From an uncultured Faecalibacterium sp. (GTDB lineage: Bacteria; Bacillota; Clostridia; Oscillospirales; Ruminococcaceae), in the NCBI GenBank assembly GCA_934513205.1, contig CAKSWU010000035.1, positions 1 to 12,097 of the forward strand: a DNA stretch of 12,097 nt, given 5' to 3'. A program made the translations under genes and the position numbers. Below the pieces are notes generated by a model that saw only the letters and a program-made list of their open reading frames with translations, was not told where the DNA came from and did not search any database. Below, one piece after another: positions 1 to 5,932 of this stretch. Each line of letters starts with the position of its first letter. The first letter of the stretch is position 1.

Positions 1-44
1 GTCGGCGCTATCGCTTTAACGCTTTTTTCGCTTCTCCATCTATA

Positions 45-89
45 ACCCCTCAGTCGCTGCGCGACAGCTCCCCCAAGTGGGAGCGAGCG
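45..89. repeat. Dispersed intergenic repeat-like segment
   Basis: The stretch contains ACCCCTCAGTCGC, a short GTCGC-TGC-GCGAC hairpin, then AGCTCCCCCAAGTGGGAGCG, which can itself fold through GCTCCC/GGGAGC. The pattern CCCTCAGTC...GACAGCTCCC is one I recognise from memory as a common intergenic repeat in Faecalibacterium and relatives. Only one copy is visible in this window, so the repeat status rests on recall, not on the sequence alone. No ORF crosses it convincingly. Confidence 0.45.
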
Positions 90-96
90 CCCGCCC

Positions 97-129
97 GCAG
101 CGCCGCGCTTTCGTAGAAAGCGGCGCTGC
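97..129. other. GC-rich hairpin in intergenic region
   Basis: GCAGCGCCGC-GC-TTTC at 97-112 pairs with GAAAGCGGCGCTGC at 116-129. This gives a 14-bp stem with a 2-nt bulge and a 3-nt GTA loop. A T5 run follows on the plus strand only at 138-142, eight bases past the stem, so it is a poor intrinsic terminator. It may be part of the repeat element at 45-89. Confidence 0.5.
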
Positions 130-162
130 AAATGCCGTTTTTCTCCACAACCTCACCTGTGA

Positions 163-202
163 AAATGGGGTTCAGAAACGCCCGCAGGCGTTTCTGAACC
201 CC
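163..202 (-). terminator. Intrinsic terminator of the mnmA-tcdA unit
   Basis: A perfect 16-bp stem (167-182 with 187-202, arms GGGGTTCAGAAACGCC and its complement) has a 4-nt loop. On the minus strand it is followed by ATTTTC, a short T-tract. It begins about 90 nt downstream of the tcdA stop codon. No T-tract follows on the plus strand, so the minus direction is favoured. Confidence 0.7.
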
Positions 203-293
203 GAAATAAAAAATACTATTTCCTTAGCTCATGCGCAGAGCAACGCGGAGCGCATTCCAAATCGTCCCGCGCAGAGGGAAGCTGCGGCCTGTT

Positions 294-1055
294 TTACCCC
301 TTCAGCGGTACAAAACCCACCAGGTCCTTGATGACCTCGCCGCCGATGATCAGCCCCGCCACCGAGGGCACAAAGGCGTTGGAGCCGGGTACGGTGCGGC
401 GGGGCGTGCCCTTGCGCTGGGCATCTGCCGGGCAGGTATCGCCCTGCGCTGCGCCGTCTGCCATGGGGGTCAGGGCGGGCTCGGTGGAGTAGACCACCTT
501 CAGGTGCTTGATCTTGCGCTTGCGGCACTCGGTGCGCATCACCTTGGCCAGCGGGCAGACCGAGGTCTTGTAGATATCGGTCACCTCAAAGCGGGTGGGG
601 TCCATCTTGTTGCCTGCACCCATGGAGCAGATGATGGGCGTGCCCGCCTCCTTGCACTTCATCACCAGCGCCAGCTTGCCGGTAACGGTGTCGATGGCGT
701 CCACCACATAGTCGTACTGGGTAAAATCGAAATCGTCCTGCGTCTCCGGGCCAAAGAAGCATCGGTGGGTGGTCACCTTAATGTTGGGGTCGATATCGTG
801 GATGCGCTGTTCTGCCACATCCACCTTATACTGCCCCACCGTGCTGCGGGTGGCAATGATCTGACGGTTGAGGTTGGTCAGGCAAACGGTATCGTCGTCG
901 ATCAGATCCAGTGCGCCCACGCCGCTGCGCGCCAGCGCCTCCACCGTGTAGCCGCCCACGCCGCCAATGCCAAACACGGCCACCCGGGCGCGGTGCAGTT
1001 TTTCCATCGCCTCTGCACCCAGCAGCAGCTGAGTGCGGGAATACTGATCCTGCAT
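294..1055 (-). CDS. tcdA: tRNA threonylcarbamoyladenosine dehydratase TcdA (ThiF/E1-like)
   Basis: The 253-aa protein is an E1-like ATP-dependent enzyme of the ThiF/MoeB superfamily. In this family TcdA adenylates and cyclises t6A at position 37 of ANN-decoding tRNAs to give ct6A in the cytosol. Visible features are the nucleotide-binding glycine loop GIGGVGG at 29-35, the LNRQ motif at 62-65 with the conserved Arg, DAIDT at 119-123, the TcdA-type segment SMGAGNKMDPTRF at 144-156, and PGSNAFVPSVAG near the C terminus. Length fits the family, and there is no rhodanese or MoeZ extension. It starts 10 bp after the mnmA stop, and its TAAGGAG ribosome-binding site overlaps that stop (TAA), suggesting translational coupling. 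A generic ThiF-family enzyme is the alternative, but the motif string favours TcdA. Confidence 0.9.
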   Translation of the reverse strand: MQDQYSRTQLLLGAEAMEKLHRARVAVFGIGGVGGYTVEALARSGVGALDLIDDDTVCLTNLNRQIIATRSTVGQYKVDVAEQRIHDIDPNIKVTTHRCFFGPETQDDFDFTQYDYVVDAIDTVTGKLALVMKCKEAGTPIICSMGAGNKMDPTRFEVTDIYKTSVCPLAKVMRTECRKRKIKHLKVVYSTEPALTPMADGAAQGDTCPADAQRKGTPRRTVPGSNAFVPSVAGLIIGGEVIKDLVGFVPLKG

Positions 1056-1065
1056 TTTGTTCTCC

Positions 1066-2169
1066 TTACTTTTCTACGCGGGTGATGGTGCCGCCGCCCA
1101 GCACCACATCGCCCTGATACAGCACCACAGCCTGTCCCGGGGTGGGGGCGCGCTGGGGCTGGTCGAATTCCAGCCGGAAGCCGCCCTCTGCGGGATAGAC
1201 AGTGGCAGCCTGTTCCACCTGATGATACCGGGTGCGGGCGGTGACCCGCAGCGGCTCGGTCAGCGTGGGGATGGCGATCCAGTTCACATCCTCTGCGTAA
1301 ACGATGCGGTCAAACAGCACGCTTTCCGGCCCGACCGTAACGGTATTGGCCTGCATGTCCTTGCCGCAGACATACACCGGCGCCCCCATGGCAAGACCCA
1401 GCCCCTTGCGCTGACCAATGGTGTAGCGCACCGCACCGTTGTGGGTGCCCACCACCCTGCCGTCACAGTCCAGAAAATCCCCGGCGGGGTAGTGCTTGCC
1501 GGTGAAGTTCTCCATAAAGCGGGCGTAGTCGCCGTCCGGCACAAAGCAGATGTCCTGACTGTCCTGCTTGTTGGCGTTGATGAAACCGTGCTCCTGCGCG
1601 ATCTTTCGCACCTCGGCCTTGTGCAGCCCGCCCAGCGGCAGACGGATATGCGCCAGCTGCTCCTGTGTGAGGTTGTACAGCACATAGCTCTGGTCCTTGC
1701 CCTCGTCCAGACCCTTTTTCAGCAGCCAGCGGCCGGTGGCTGCGTCCTGCTCCACCCGGGCGTAGTGGCCGGTGACCACATACTCCATGCCGTGTTCCTC
1801 TGCCCAGTCCAGCAGATGACGGAACTTCATATATTTATTGCAGTCGATGCAAGGGTTGGGGGTGCCGCCCGCCTCGTAGACGCGGATGAATTTTTCAATG
1901 ATCTGTGTCCGGAAATCGGCGGTGAAATCCAGCACCTGATACGGCATATCCAGCGCAAAGGCCACCTCGGCGGCGTCCTCGATGTCCGTTTCCGAGCAGC
2001 AGGTCTGGTAGCCGGACTGTCCCAGCGTTTCGTTGCGGGTAAGCCGCATGGTGATGCCGGTGCAGTCGCAGCCCGCCTGCTGCATCAGGCAGGCCGCCAC
2101 CGAGCTGTCCACGCCGCCGCTCATGGCGATGAGAGCGCAGGGACGGTTTGCAGAGTTCTGAGTGGTCAT
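1066..2169 (-). CDS. mnmA: tRNA-specific 2-thiouridylase MnmA
   Basis: This 367-aa enzyme installs the 2-thio group on U34 of Glu, Gln and Lys tRNAs, using ATP and sulfur relayed from a cysteine desulfurase. The PP-loop SGGVDSS is at 17-23. The nucleophile Cys lies in TPNPCIDCNK (C107, with C110 nearby), and the second catalytic Cys is C208 in DSQDICFVP. TGHYAR at 133-138 and QRKGLGLAMGAPVYV further on are also family-typical. Length matches the usual 360-370 aa, and both catalytic cysteines are present, so it should be active. The start is supported by AAAGGAG about six bases upstream. It has its own promoter and is followed almost immediately by tcdA, another anticodon-loop modification enzyme. 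Confidence 0.97.
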   Translation of the reverse strand: MTTQNSANRPCALIAMSGGVDSSVAACLMQQAGCDCTGITMRLTRNETLGQSGYQTCCSETDIEDAAEVAFALDMPYQVLDFTADFRTQIIEKFIRVYEAGGTPNPCIDCNKYMKFRHLLDWAEEHGMEYVVTGHYARVEQDAATGRWLLKKGLDEGKDQSYVLYNLTQEQLAHIRLPLGGLHKAEVRKIAQEHGFINANKQDSQDICFVPDGDYARFMENFTGKHYPAGDFLDCDGRVVGTHNGAVRYTIGQRKGLGLAMGAPVYVCGKDMQANTVTVGPESVLFDRIVYAEDVNWIAIPTLTEPLRVTARTRYHQVEQAATVYPAEGGFRLEFDQPQRAPTPGQAVVLYQGDVVLGGGTITRVEK

Positions 2170-2204
2170 AGATTCTCCTTTGATGGGCTCAACACACTAA
2201 AATA

Positions 2205-2219
2205 GTAGTATAATACTAC
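2205..2219. promoter_or_regulatory. Inverted-repeat operator candidate at mnmA -10
   Basis: GTAGTAT-A-ATACTAC is a perfect 7-bp inverted repeat around one central base. It covers the -10 hexamer and the predicted start of the mnmA transcript, where a bound repressor would block initiation. No regulator is encoded in the window. The short AT-rich dyad could suit several small repressor families, so I do not name one. It could also be incidental symmetry of a TA-rich -10 region. Confidence 0.5.
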
Positions 2220-2241
2220 CGCAGCACATACCGCTTGTCAA
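2213..2241 (-). promoter_or_regulatory. Promoter of mnmA-tcdA
   Basis: On the minus strand a perfect -35 TTGACA (2236-2241) is separated by 17 bases from TAGTAT (2213-2218). A TATTAT hexamer three bases further downstream is a second possible -10. The predicted start is near 2206, about 37 nt before the mnmA ATG. The -35 overlaps the cca stop codon, so mnmA-tcdA can be transcribed independently of rnz-cca. Confidence 0.75.
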
Positions 2242-3485
2242 GATGCAGAAATTTTCTGCGCCGCAGCCAGCAGCGCTTCTTTTTCGTTGGGGAATTCTGC
2301 ACGGATGACGCCGTCCAGCAGCGTTTCCAGCACCCGGCGCAGCGCAGGCCCTGCCGGGATGCCCGCCGCCATCAGGTCGCGTCCGTTCACCGCCAGCTGG
2401 CTTATCCGGCAGCACACGCCGTCGGCCTCCAGCTGCCGCGCCCGCTGCGCCGCAAGGGCGCAGGCCGGGGCAGCCTGCGGGTTCAGCGCCGCGCACAGCG
2501 CACACAACCGCTCCACGGTGCACAGTCCGTACCGCCCTAAAAGCCGCCGGATGTGGATATCACCGGGGTGTACAGAAGCTTTCTCCTCGGAGAAACTTCT
2601 GCACACGCTCTCCCCTGCCGTTTCCCGCACCAGCACGGCAGTCTCCTCAATGCAGGCGTTGGAGCAGCGCAGCCGCTTGAGCACCCGGCGGGTGTCGGCC
2701 TCGCCCAAAGCGACCAGAAGCGCCGCCCAGCGCACCGGCAGGTTTTCCTCTCCCGCCGGGCAGGCATCCACCACCGGCTTTGCGGCTTCAAGCGCCGCCG
2801 GGGTCAGCTCCGGCAGCACCACCGCCAGCACAGCGGGTTCCAGATACGCCCCCGGCTGCGGGGCAGCCAGCAGCTTTGCCAATTCCTCCTGAATGCGCTC
2901 GGCAGAGATGCAGTCCAAGTGCGGTGCCAGCTGCCGCGCCGCCCGGGCGGTGGCTGCGTCCAGCGCAAAGCCGAACCTTGCAGCAAAGCGGTACAGCCGC
3001 AGAATGCGCAGTGCATCCTCAGCGAAGCGCTGCTGTGGCTCACCCACCGCCCGCAGCAGACCGTTTTGCAGGTCTTTTTGCCCGCCAAAGGGGTCCACCA
3101 GACCCTCGGCTTCATTATACGCCATGGCGTTGATGGTAAAATCCCGCCGGGCAAGGTCCTCCCGCACGTCCGGTACGAACTGCACCGCGTCCGGGTGACG
3201 GCCATCGGTATAGCTGCCCTCGGTGCGGAAGGTGGTCACTTCGTACAGGCTGCCCGCCCGTTTCACGGTCACGGTGCCGTGCTGCAAACCGGTGGGGATG
3301 CACTGCTCTGGTCCAAACAGCTCCATCACCTGCTGCGGCAGGGCGCTGGTGCACAGGTCCCAGTCGTGGGCAGCACGCCCCAAAAGACTGTCCCGCACGC
3401 AGCCGCCCACGGCATAGGCTGCGTAACCCGCCCCGTGCAGGGCGTCCAGCAGGGCAGCTGCCCCGGGGTCAAGTGTCAACTTCAT
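2238..3485 (-). CDS. cca: CCA-adding enzyme (tRNA nucleotidyltransferase)
   Basis: This 415-aa class II nucleotidyltransferase builds or repairs the 3' CCA end of tRNAs without a template. The head domain shows YAVGGCVRDSLLG at 24-36 and HDWDLCTSA at 40-48, with catalytic carboxylates D41 and D43. RRDFTINAMAYN is at 113-124, and the EDALRILRLYRFAARFGF motif begins at 156, followed by SAERIQEEL. The C-terminal part has the LAVNGRDLMAAGIPAGPALRRVL motif typical of this family. I see no HD phosphohydrolase signature. Its ATG overlaps the rnz TGA by ATGA, and its ribosome-binding site (GAGGAG) lies inside the rnz C-terminal codons, so the two are translationally coupled. Poly(A) polymerase is the alternative for this superfamily, but the gram-positive context and pairing with RNase Z favour cca. 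Confidence 0.93.
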   Translation of the reverse strand: MKLTLDPGAAALLDALHGAGYAAYAVGGCVRDSLLGRAAHDWDLCTSALPQQVMELFGPEQCIPTGLQHGTVTVKRAGSLYEVTTFRTEGSYTDGRHPDAVQFVPDVREDLARRDFTINAMAYNEAEGLVDPFGGQKDLQNGLLRAVGEPQQRFAEDALRILRLYRFAARFGFALDAATARAARQLAPHLDCISAERIQEELAKLLAAPQPGAYLEPAVLAVVLPELTPAALEAAKPVVDACPAGEENLPVRWAALLVALGEADTRRVLKRLRCSNACIEETAVLVRETAGESVCRSFSEEKASVHPGDIHIRRLLGRYGLCTVERLCALCAALNPQAAPACALAAQRARQLEADGVCCRISQLAVNGRDLMAAGIPAGPALRRVLETLLDGVIRAEFPNEKEALLAAAQKISAS

Positions 3486-4420
3486 TCCTCGTTCTCCTCG
3501 TATTGCAGGGTGATGCGCTTGCCGTCAAAGCCGCATTCTGCCGCCGGGAAGATGCTTTGCGCCTGTGCAAGATGCTCCTCCGGGTCGGTAACCATGGGGG
3601 AATAGTGGGTCAGCCAGAGCCGAGCCGCCCCCGCCCGGGCTGCCAGCGCCGCGCTCTGTCCAAAGGTGCTGTGTCCCCACTGCGCGGCCTGCTCCTGCTG
3701 CTCCGGCAGGGCATAGGTGGCATCGCAGAGCAGCAGGTCTGCCCCCTGCGCCGCCTGTTCCAGCCCCGGACAGGGTGCCGTGTCGCCGGAAAAAACAACG
3801 CACAGGCCCTTGCGTGCCGGCCCCAGCACCTCATCCGGGCGCACCGGGCGGCCATCTGCTTCCACGGTCAGTCCTGTCTGCAGCAGTTTCCACTGCGGCA
3901 CCGGCACCCCCAGTGCCCGCGCCTTTTCCGGGTCGAACCGGCCCGCCCGGGGCAGTTCCAGCCGGTAGCCCAAACTTTTCACCCGGTGCTTTGTGGCAAA
4001 CGGCTGCAGCACAGCTCCGGCAGACCACCCCTCCGAGAGGGCATCCAGTGCCAGCGGAACCCCGGCAGTCAGGGTCCGGGGCTGCACCGGGTAGGGCAGC
4101 GGCCCGGTCAGTGCCCGCACCGCCTGCCAGACCTGCAAAAGCCCCTCCGGCCCCAGCAGAGTCAGCGTTCTTGTGCGCCCCTGCGCCCCCAGAGTCTGCA
4201 AAAGGCCCGGCAGGCCAAAAATGTGGTCGCCGTGGTAGTGGGTCAGGCAGACGGCGTCCGCCCGCATCAGATTGACCCCCGCGCGGCGCGCTGCCGCCTG
4301 CGTTCCCTCGCCGCAGTCCAGCAGCAGGCCGTGTCCGCCGCAGGCCGCAAAGGCCGCCGACAGGGCGCGGTCCGGCAGCGGCATGGTAGCCGCTGTGCCC
4401 AGCAGTGTAATGGTCAGCAT
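3482..4420 (-). CDS. rnz: Ribonuclease Z (tRNA 3' endonuclease)
   Basis: This 312-aa metallo-beta-lactamase-fold endonuclease removes the 3' trailer of tRNA precursors. The N terminus MLTITLLGTAATMP is typical. Zinc ligands are visible in LTHYHGDHIFGLPG (59-72; H61, H63, D65, H66), TKHRVKSLGYR around H145, SGDT at 211-214 (D213), GHSTFGQSA at 249-257 and LTHYSP at 270-275 (H272). The frame stays open upstream to 4759. The start at 4420 is chosen because GGGGGAG lies about six bases before it, the protein begins exactly at the family N terminus, and a promoter lies at 4460-4488. Length matches bacterial RNase Z (about 300-310 aa). It heads a two-gene unit with cca, the enzyme acting next on the same tRNA end. 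Confidence 0.95.
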   Translation of the reverse strand: MLTITLLGTAATMPLPDRALSAAFAACGGHGLLLDCGEGTQAAARRAGVNLMRADAVCLTHYHGDHIFGLPGLLQTLGAQGRTRTLTLLGPEGLLQVWQAVRALTGPLPYPVQPRTLTAGVPLALDALSEGWSAGAVLQPFATKHRVKSLGYRLELPRAGRFDPEKARALGVPVPQWKLLQTGLTVEADGRPVRPDEVLGPARKGLCVVFSGDTAPCPGLEQAAQGADLLLCDATYALPEQQEQAAQWGHSTFGQSAALAARAGAARLWLTHYSPMVTDPEEHLAQAQSIFPAAECGFDGKRITLQYEENEE

Positions 4421-4459
4421 ACGCGTTCTCCCCCGGTACAGTGTGTTTTTCAATATTTT

Positions 4460-4488
4460 ATTGTACCACATCCTGCCCCGGTGCACAA
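4460..4488 (-). promoter_or_regulatory. Promoter of rnz-cca
   Basis: On the minus strand an extended -10, TGG-TACAAT (hexamer 4460-4465), lies 17 bases from a weaker -35, TTGTGC (4483-4488). Initiation is expected near 4453, about 33 nt before the rnz ATG. The region is shared with whatever drives the divergent small ORF at 4537. Confidence 0.65.
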
Positions 4489-4536
4489 TCGCCCCCTGCC
4501 CTGCATAGGCTGGAACACCGAAAGGAGGGTCGGCCC

Positions 4537-4722
4537 ATGCGGCACCAAAAAAACAGTTCCTTTTCCGGCAGTTCCCGGCGCGGCAGAGTCCTTTTGTGGG
4601 GGATGCTGGCTGCCCTGCTGCTGTTGCTGACAGCCGCCCTGCTGCCGGGCTGCATGGCGCAGCAGATGGTGTGGTCTGCCCGGGGGACCATGGTCTTTCT
4701 GCCTGCCGGGGCTGTCTTTTGA
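4537..4722 (+). CDS. Small hydrophobic protein, possible lipoprotein (61 aa)
   Basis: I do not recognise this protein. It has a basic, Ser-rich start (residues 1-17, several Arg/Lys), then a hydrophobic segment at about 18-38 (LLWGMLAALLLLLTAALL). LPGC follows at 36-39 and resembles a lipobox, although Pro at -2 is not standard. About 22 residues would remain after C39. The main support for a real gene is AAAGGAGG at 4521-4528, exactly eight bases before the ATG, plus a strong terminator 22 bases after the stop. Upstream, TTGTAC and CACAAT spaced 17 bases apart (4461-4489) could be a weak promoter. It could be a single-pass membrane microprotein or a small lipoprotein. Confidence 0.6.
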   Translation: MRHQKNSSFSGSSRRGRVLLWGMLAALLLLLTAALLPGCMAQQMVWSARGTMVFLPAGAVF

Positions 4723-4743
4723 ACCGCCGGAGCAAGGGTACCA

Positions 4744-4790
4744 AAAGGGGCTGCCGCACAATGTGCAGCAGCCCCTTTGCGTCCGTTTTT
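4744..4790 (+). terminator. Intrinsic terminator after the small ORF, probably bidirectional
   Basis: AAAGGGGCTGC (4744-4754) pairs perfectly with GCAGCCCCTTT (4768-4778). The loop contains a nested GCAC/GTGC stem. A T5 run follows on the plus strand at 4786-4790. On the minus strand the stem ends in TTTT, and it lies 30 bases after the stop of the BIG2 gene, so it probably serves both convergent genes. Confidence 0.75.
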
Positions 4791-4807
4791 CCGGGGACGA
4801 TGCCGGT

Positions 4808-5740
4808 CTATTTTCCATCCGAATAGGGCAGTTGACCCGCAAGGGTCAGCACCTCGGTCAGCTCTTCCTCCGAGCGGTAGCGCCACGCCGCCGCGCCCAC
4901 TGCCACATAGCAGGCATCGGACCGGCCTTCCTGCGTGACGGCCTGGATCATTGTCTCGCCGTCACCCACGCCGGTGACAACGCCGTCCTCACTCACCTGC
5001 GCCACCTCCGGGTTGCTGCTGACCCAGTACAGCACCGGTTTTTTCTGCTTTGCCACCTTTGCCGTCAGCCGCTGACTGATGCCCACAGACTGCAGCAGCA
5101 TCGCATTCTTGCTGATGGTCACACGGCCCACTTCCGATGTCACGGTAACCGCACAGCGCAGCGTCTGTCCCGCTGTGGTCAGAGCGGTGACCACCGCTCT
5201 GCCGGAGCCGACCGCCGTCACAGTGCCGCCGTTGACGGTGACCACCGCCGGGTCACTGCTGACCCACTGGCGCACATAGATGAAATTGCCCTGATTCTGC
5301 AGCAGGTTCAGCTGGCGGGCAGGGTGAGGCTGTTCTGCCGTGATGGTCAGGGTGAACGCCGTCTCGCTGAGCACCGGGCGGTTCACCGTCCCTTTCTGCA
5401 CCGTGATGGTGCAGGACGCTTTTTCGCCCCGCTCGTTGCGGGCGGTGATCACGGCAGTACCCTCAGACCGGCCTGTCACCTTGCCGGTGCCGTCCACCGA
5501 TGCCACAGCAAGGTTGCTGGAGGTCCAGATCAGAAAGAAATACCCCTCCGGGTCCTGCGCATCCAGATAGGCGATGGGCTGGGGATCATCCTCGGTCATT
5601 TCCAGCGTCAGCTCCGGCACATCCAGCGTCATCCCGCTGCTCTGTTCCGCCCGAGCCGCCGGGAGCGGCATCCACCCCGTCAGCAGAACAACCACTGCCA
5701 GCAGCAGTCCGCAGCTGCATCTCCAGAACCTTTTGACCAT
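4808..5740 (-). CDS. Secreted protein with three BIG2-type Ig-like repeats
   Basis: The 310-aa protein has an N-terminal signal peptide: basic MVKRFWR, a hydrophobic core at about 9-24, and a likely signal peptidase I site after ARA at residue 31. Three bacterial Ig-like (BIG2) repeats follow at about 37-114, 121-200 and 204-281. Each carries the W(T/V)SS(N/D)..V..V motif and a G.VT..G.G.A.(I/V)TA strand. I see no LPXTG, SLH or catalytic motif, so it is probably released or held non-covalently outside the cell, in a binding or structural role. The frame is open upstream to 5929. The start at 5740 is chosen for AAAGGAGG eight bases upstream and for the signal peptide. It has its own promoter and is separated by a terminator from the upstream P-type ATPase-like gene. 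Confidence 0.88.
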   Translation of the reverse strand: MVKRFWRCSCGLLLAVVVLLTGWMPLPAARAEQSSGMTLDVPELTLEMTEDDPQPIAYLDAQDPEGYFFLIWTSSNLAVASVDGTGKVTGRSEGTAVITARNERGEKASCTITVQKGTVNRPVLSETAFTLTITAEQPHPARQLNLLQNQGNFIYVRQWVSSDPAVVTVNGGTVTAVGSGRAVVTALTTAGQTLRCAVTVTSEVGRVTISKNAMLLQSVGISQRLTAKVAKQKKPVLYWVSSNPEVAQVSEDGVVTGVGDGETMIQAVTQEGRSDACYVAVGAAAWRYRSEEELTEVLTLAGQLPYSDGK

Positions 5741-5789
5741 CTGCCCGGCCTCCTTTGCCACATCCTGCAAAACATCCTGTATTCGTTTT

Positions 5790-5818
5790 ATTTTACACGT
5801 CCCGGCGCTCAGGGTCAA
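5790..5818 (-). promoter_or_regulatory. Promoter of the BIG2-repeat gene
   Basis: On the minus strand TTGACC (5813-5818), a 17-base spacer and TAAAAT (5790-5795) form a near-consensus SigA promoter. The predicted start is around 5783, leaving a leader of roughly 43 nt before the ATG at 5740. Confidence 0.8.
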
Positions 5819-5839
5819 GGGTGCGCCGGCGTTCTCTGC

Positions 5840-5880
5840 CGGATTTTGTGGCTGTCCACAAAATCCGCTTTTTCTTTTTG
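5840..5880 (+). terminator. Plus-strand hairpin plus T-tract (orphan terminator)
   Basis: CGGATTTTGTGG (5840-5851) pairs perfectly with CCACAAAATCCG (5856-5867) around a CTGT loop. On the plus strand it is followed by CTTTTTCTTTTTG, the classic form of an intrinsic terminator. No plus-strand gene lies upstream for 1.1 kb. It may stop antisense transcription before it enters the ATPase-like gene. On the minus strand it lies between a terminator and the BIG2 promoter, so it would not be transcribed in that sense. Confidence 0.6.
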
Positions 5881-5883
5881 TAC

Positions 5884-5917
5884 AAAACGCCGCCCCCGGC
5901 ACAAGGCCGGGGGCGGC
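5884..5917 (-). terminator. Terminator of the rlmB/ATPase-like unit
   Basis: GCCGCCCCCGGC (5889-5900) and its perfect complement (5906-5917) form a 12-bp, all-GC stem with a 5-nt loop. On the minus strand it is followed by GTTTTG. It begins 16 bases after the stop codon of the 881-aa gene. Confidence 0.8.
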
Positions 5918-5932
5918 AGAACAAAACAAGGT

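Noticed and set aside
1057..2205. 382-codon plus-strand open frame opposite mnmA
   Set aside because: It is a shadow of mnmA, which has full catalytic motifs and a good ribosome-binding site. The plus frame has no recognisable domain.
4421..4759. Upstream extension of rnz to 4759
   Set aside because: The added residues do not resemble RNase Z, and the extension would contain the rnz promoter. The start at 4420 has a GGGGGAG site and the family N terminus.
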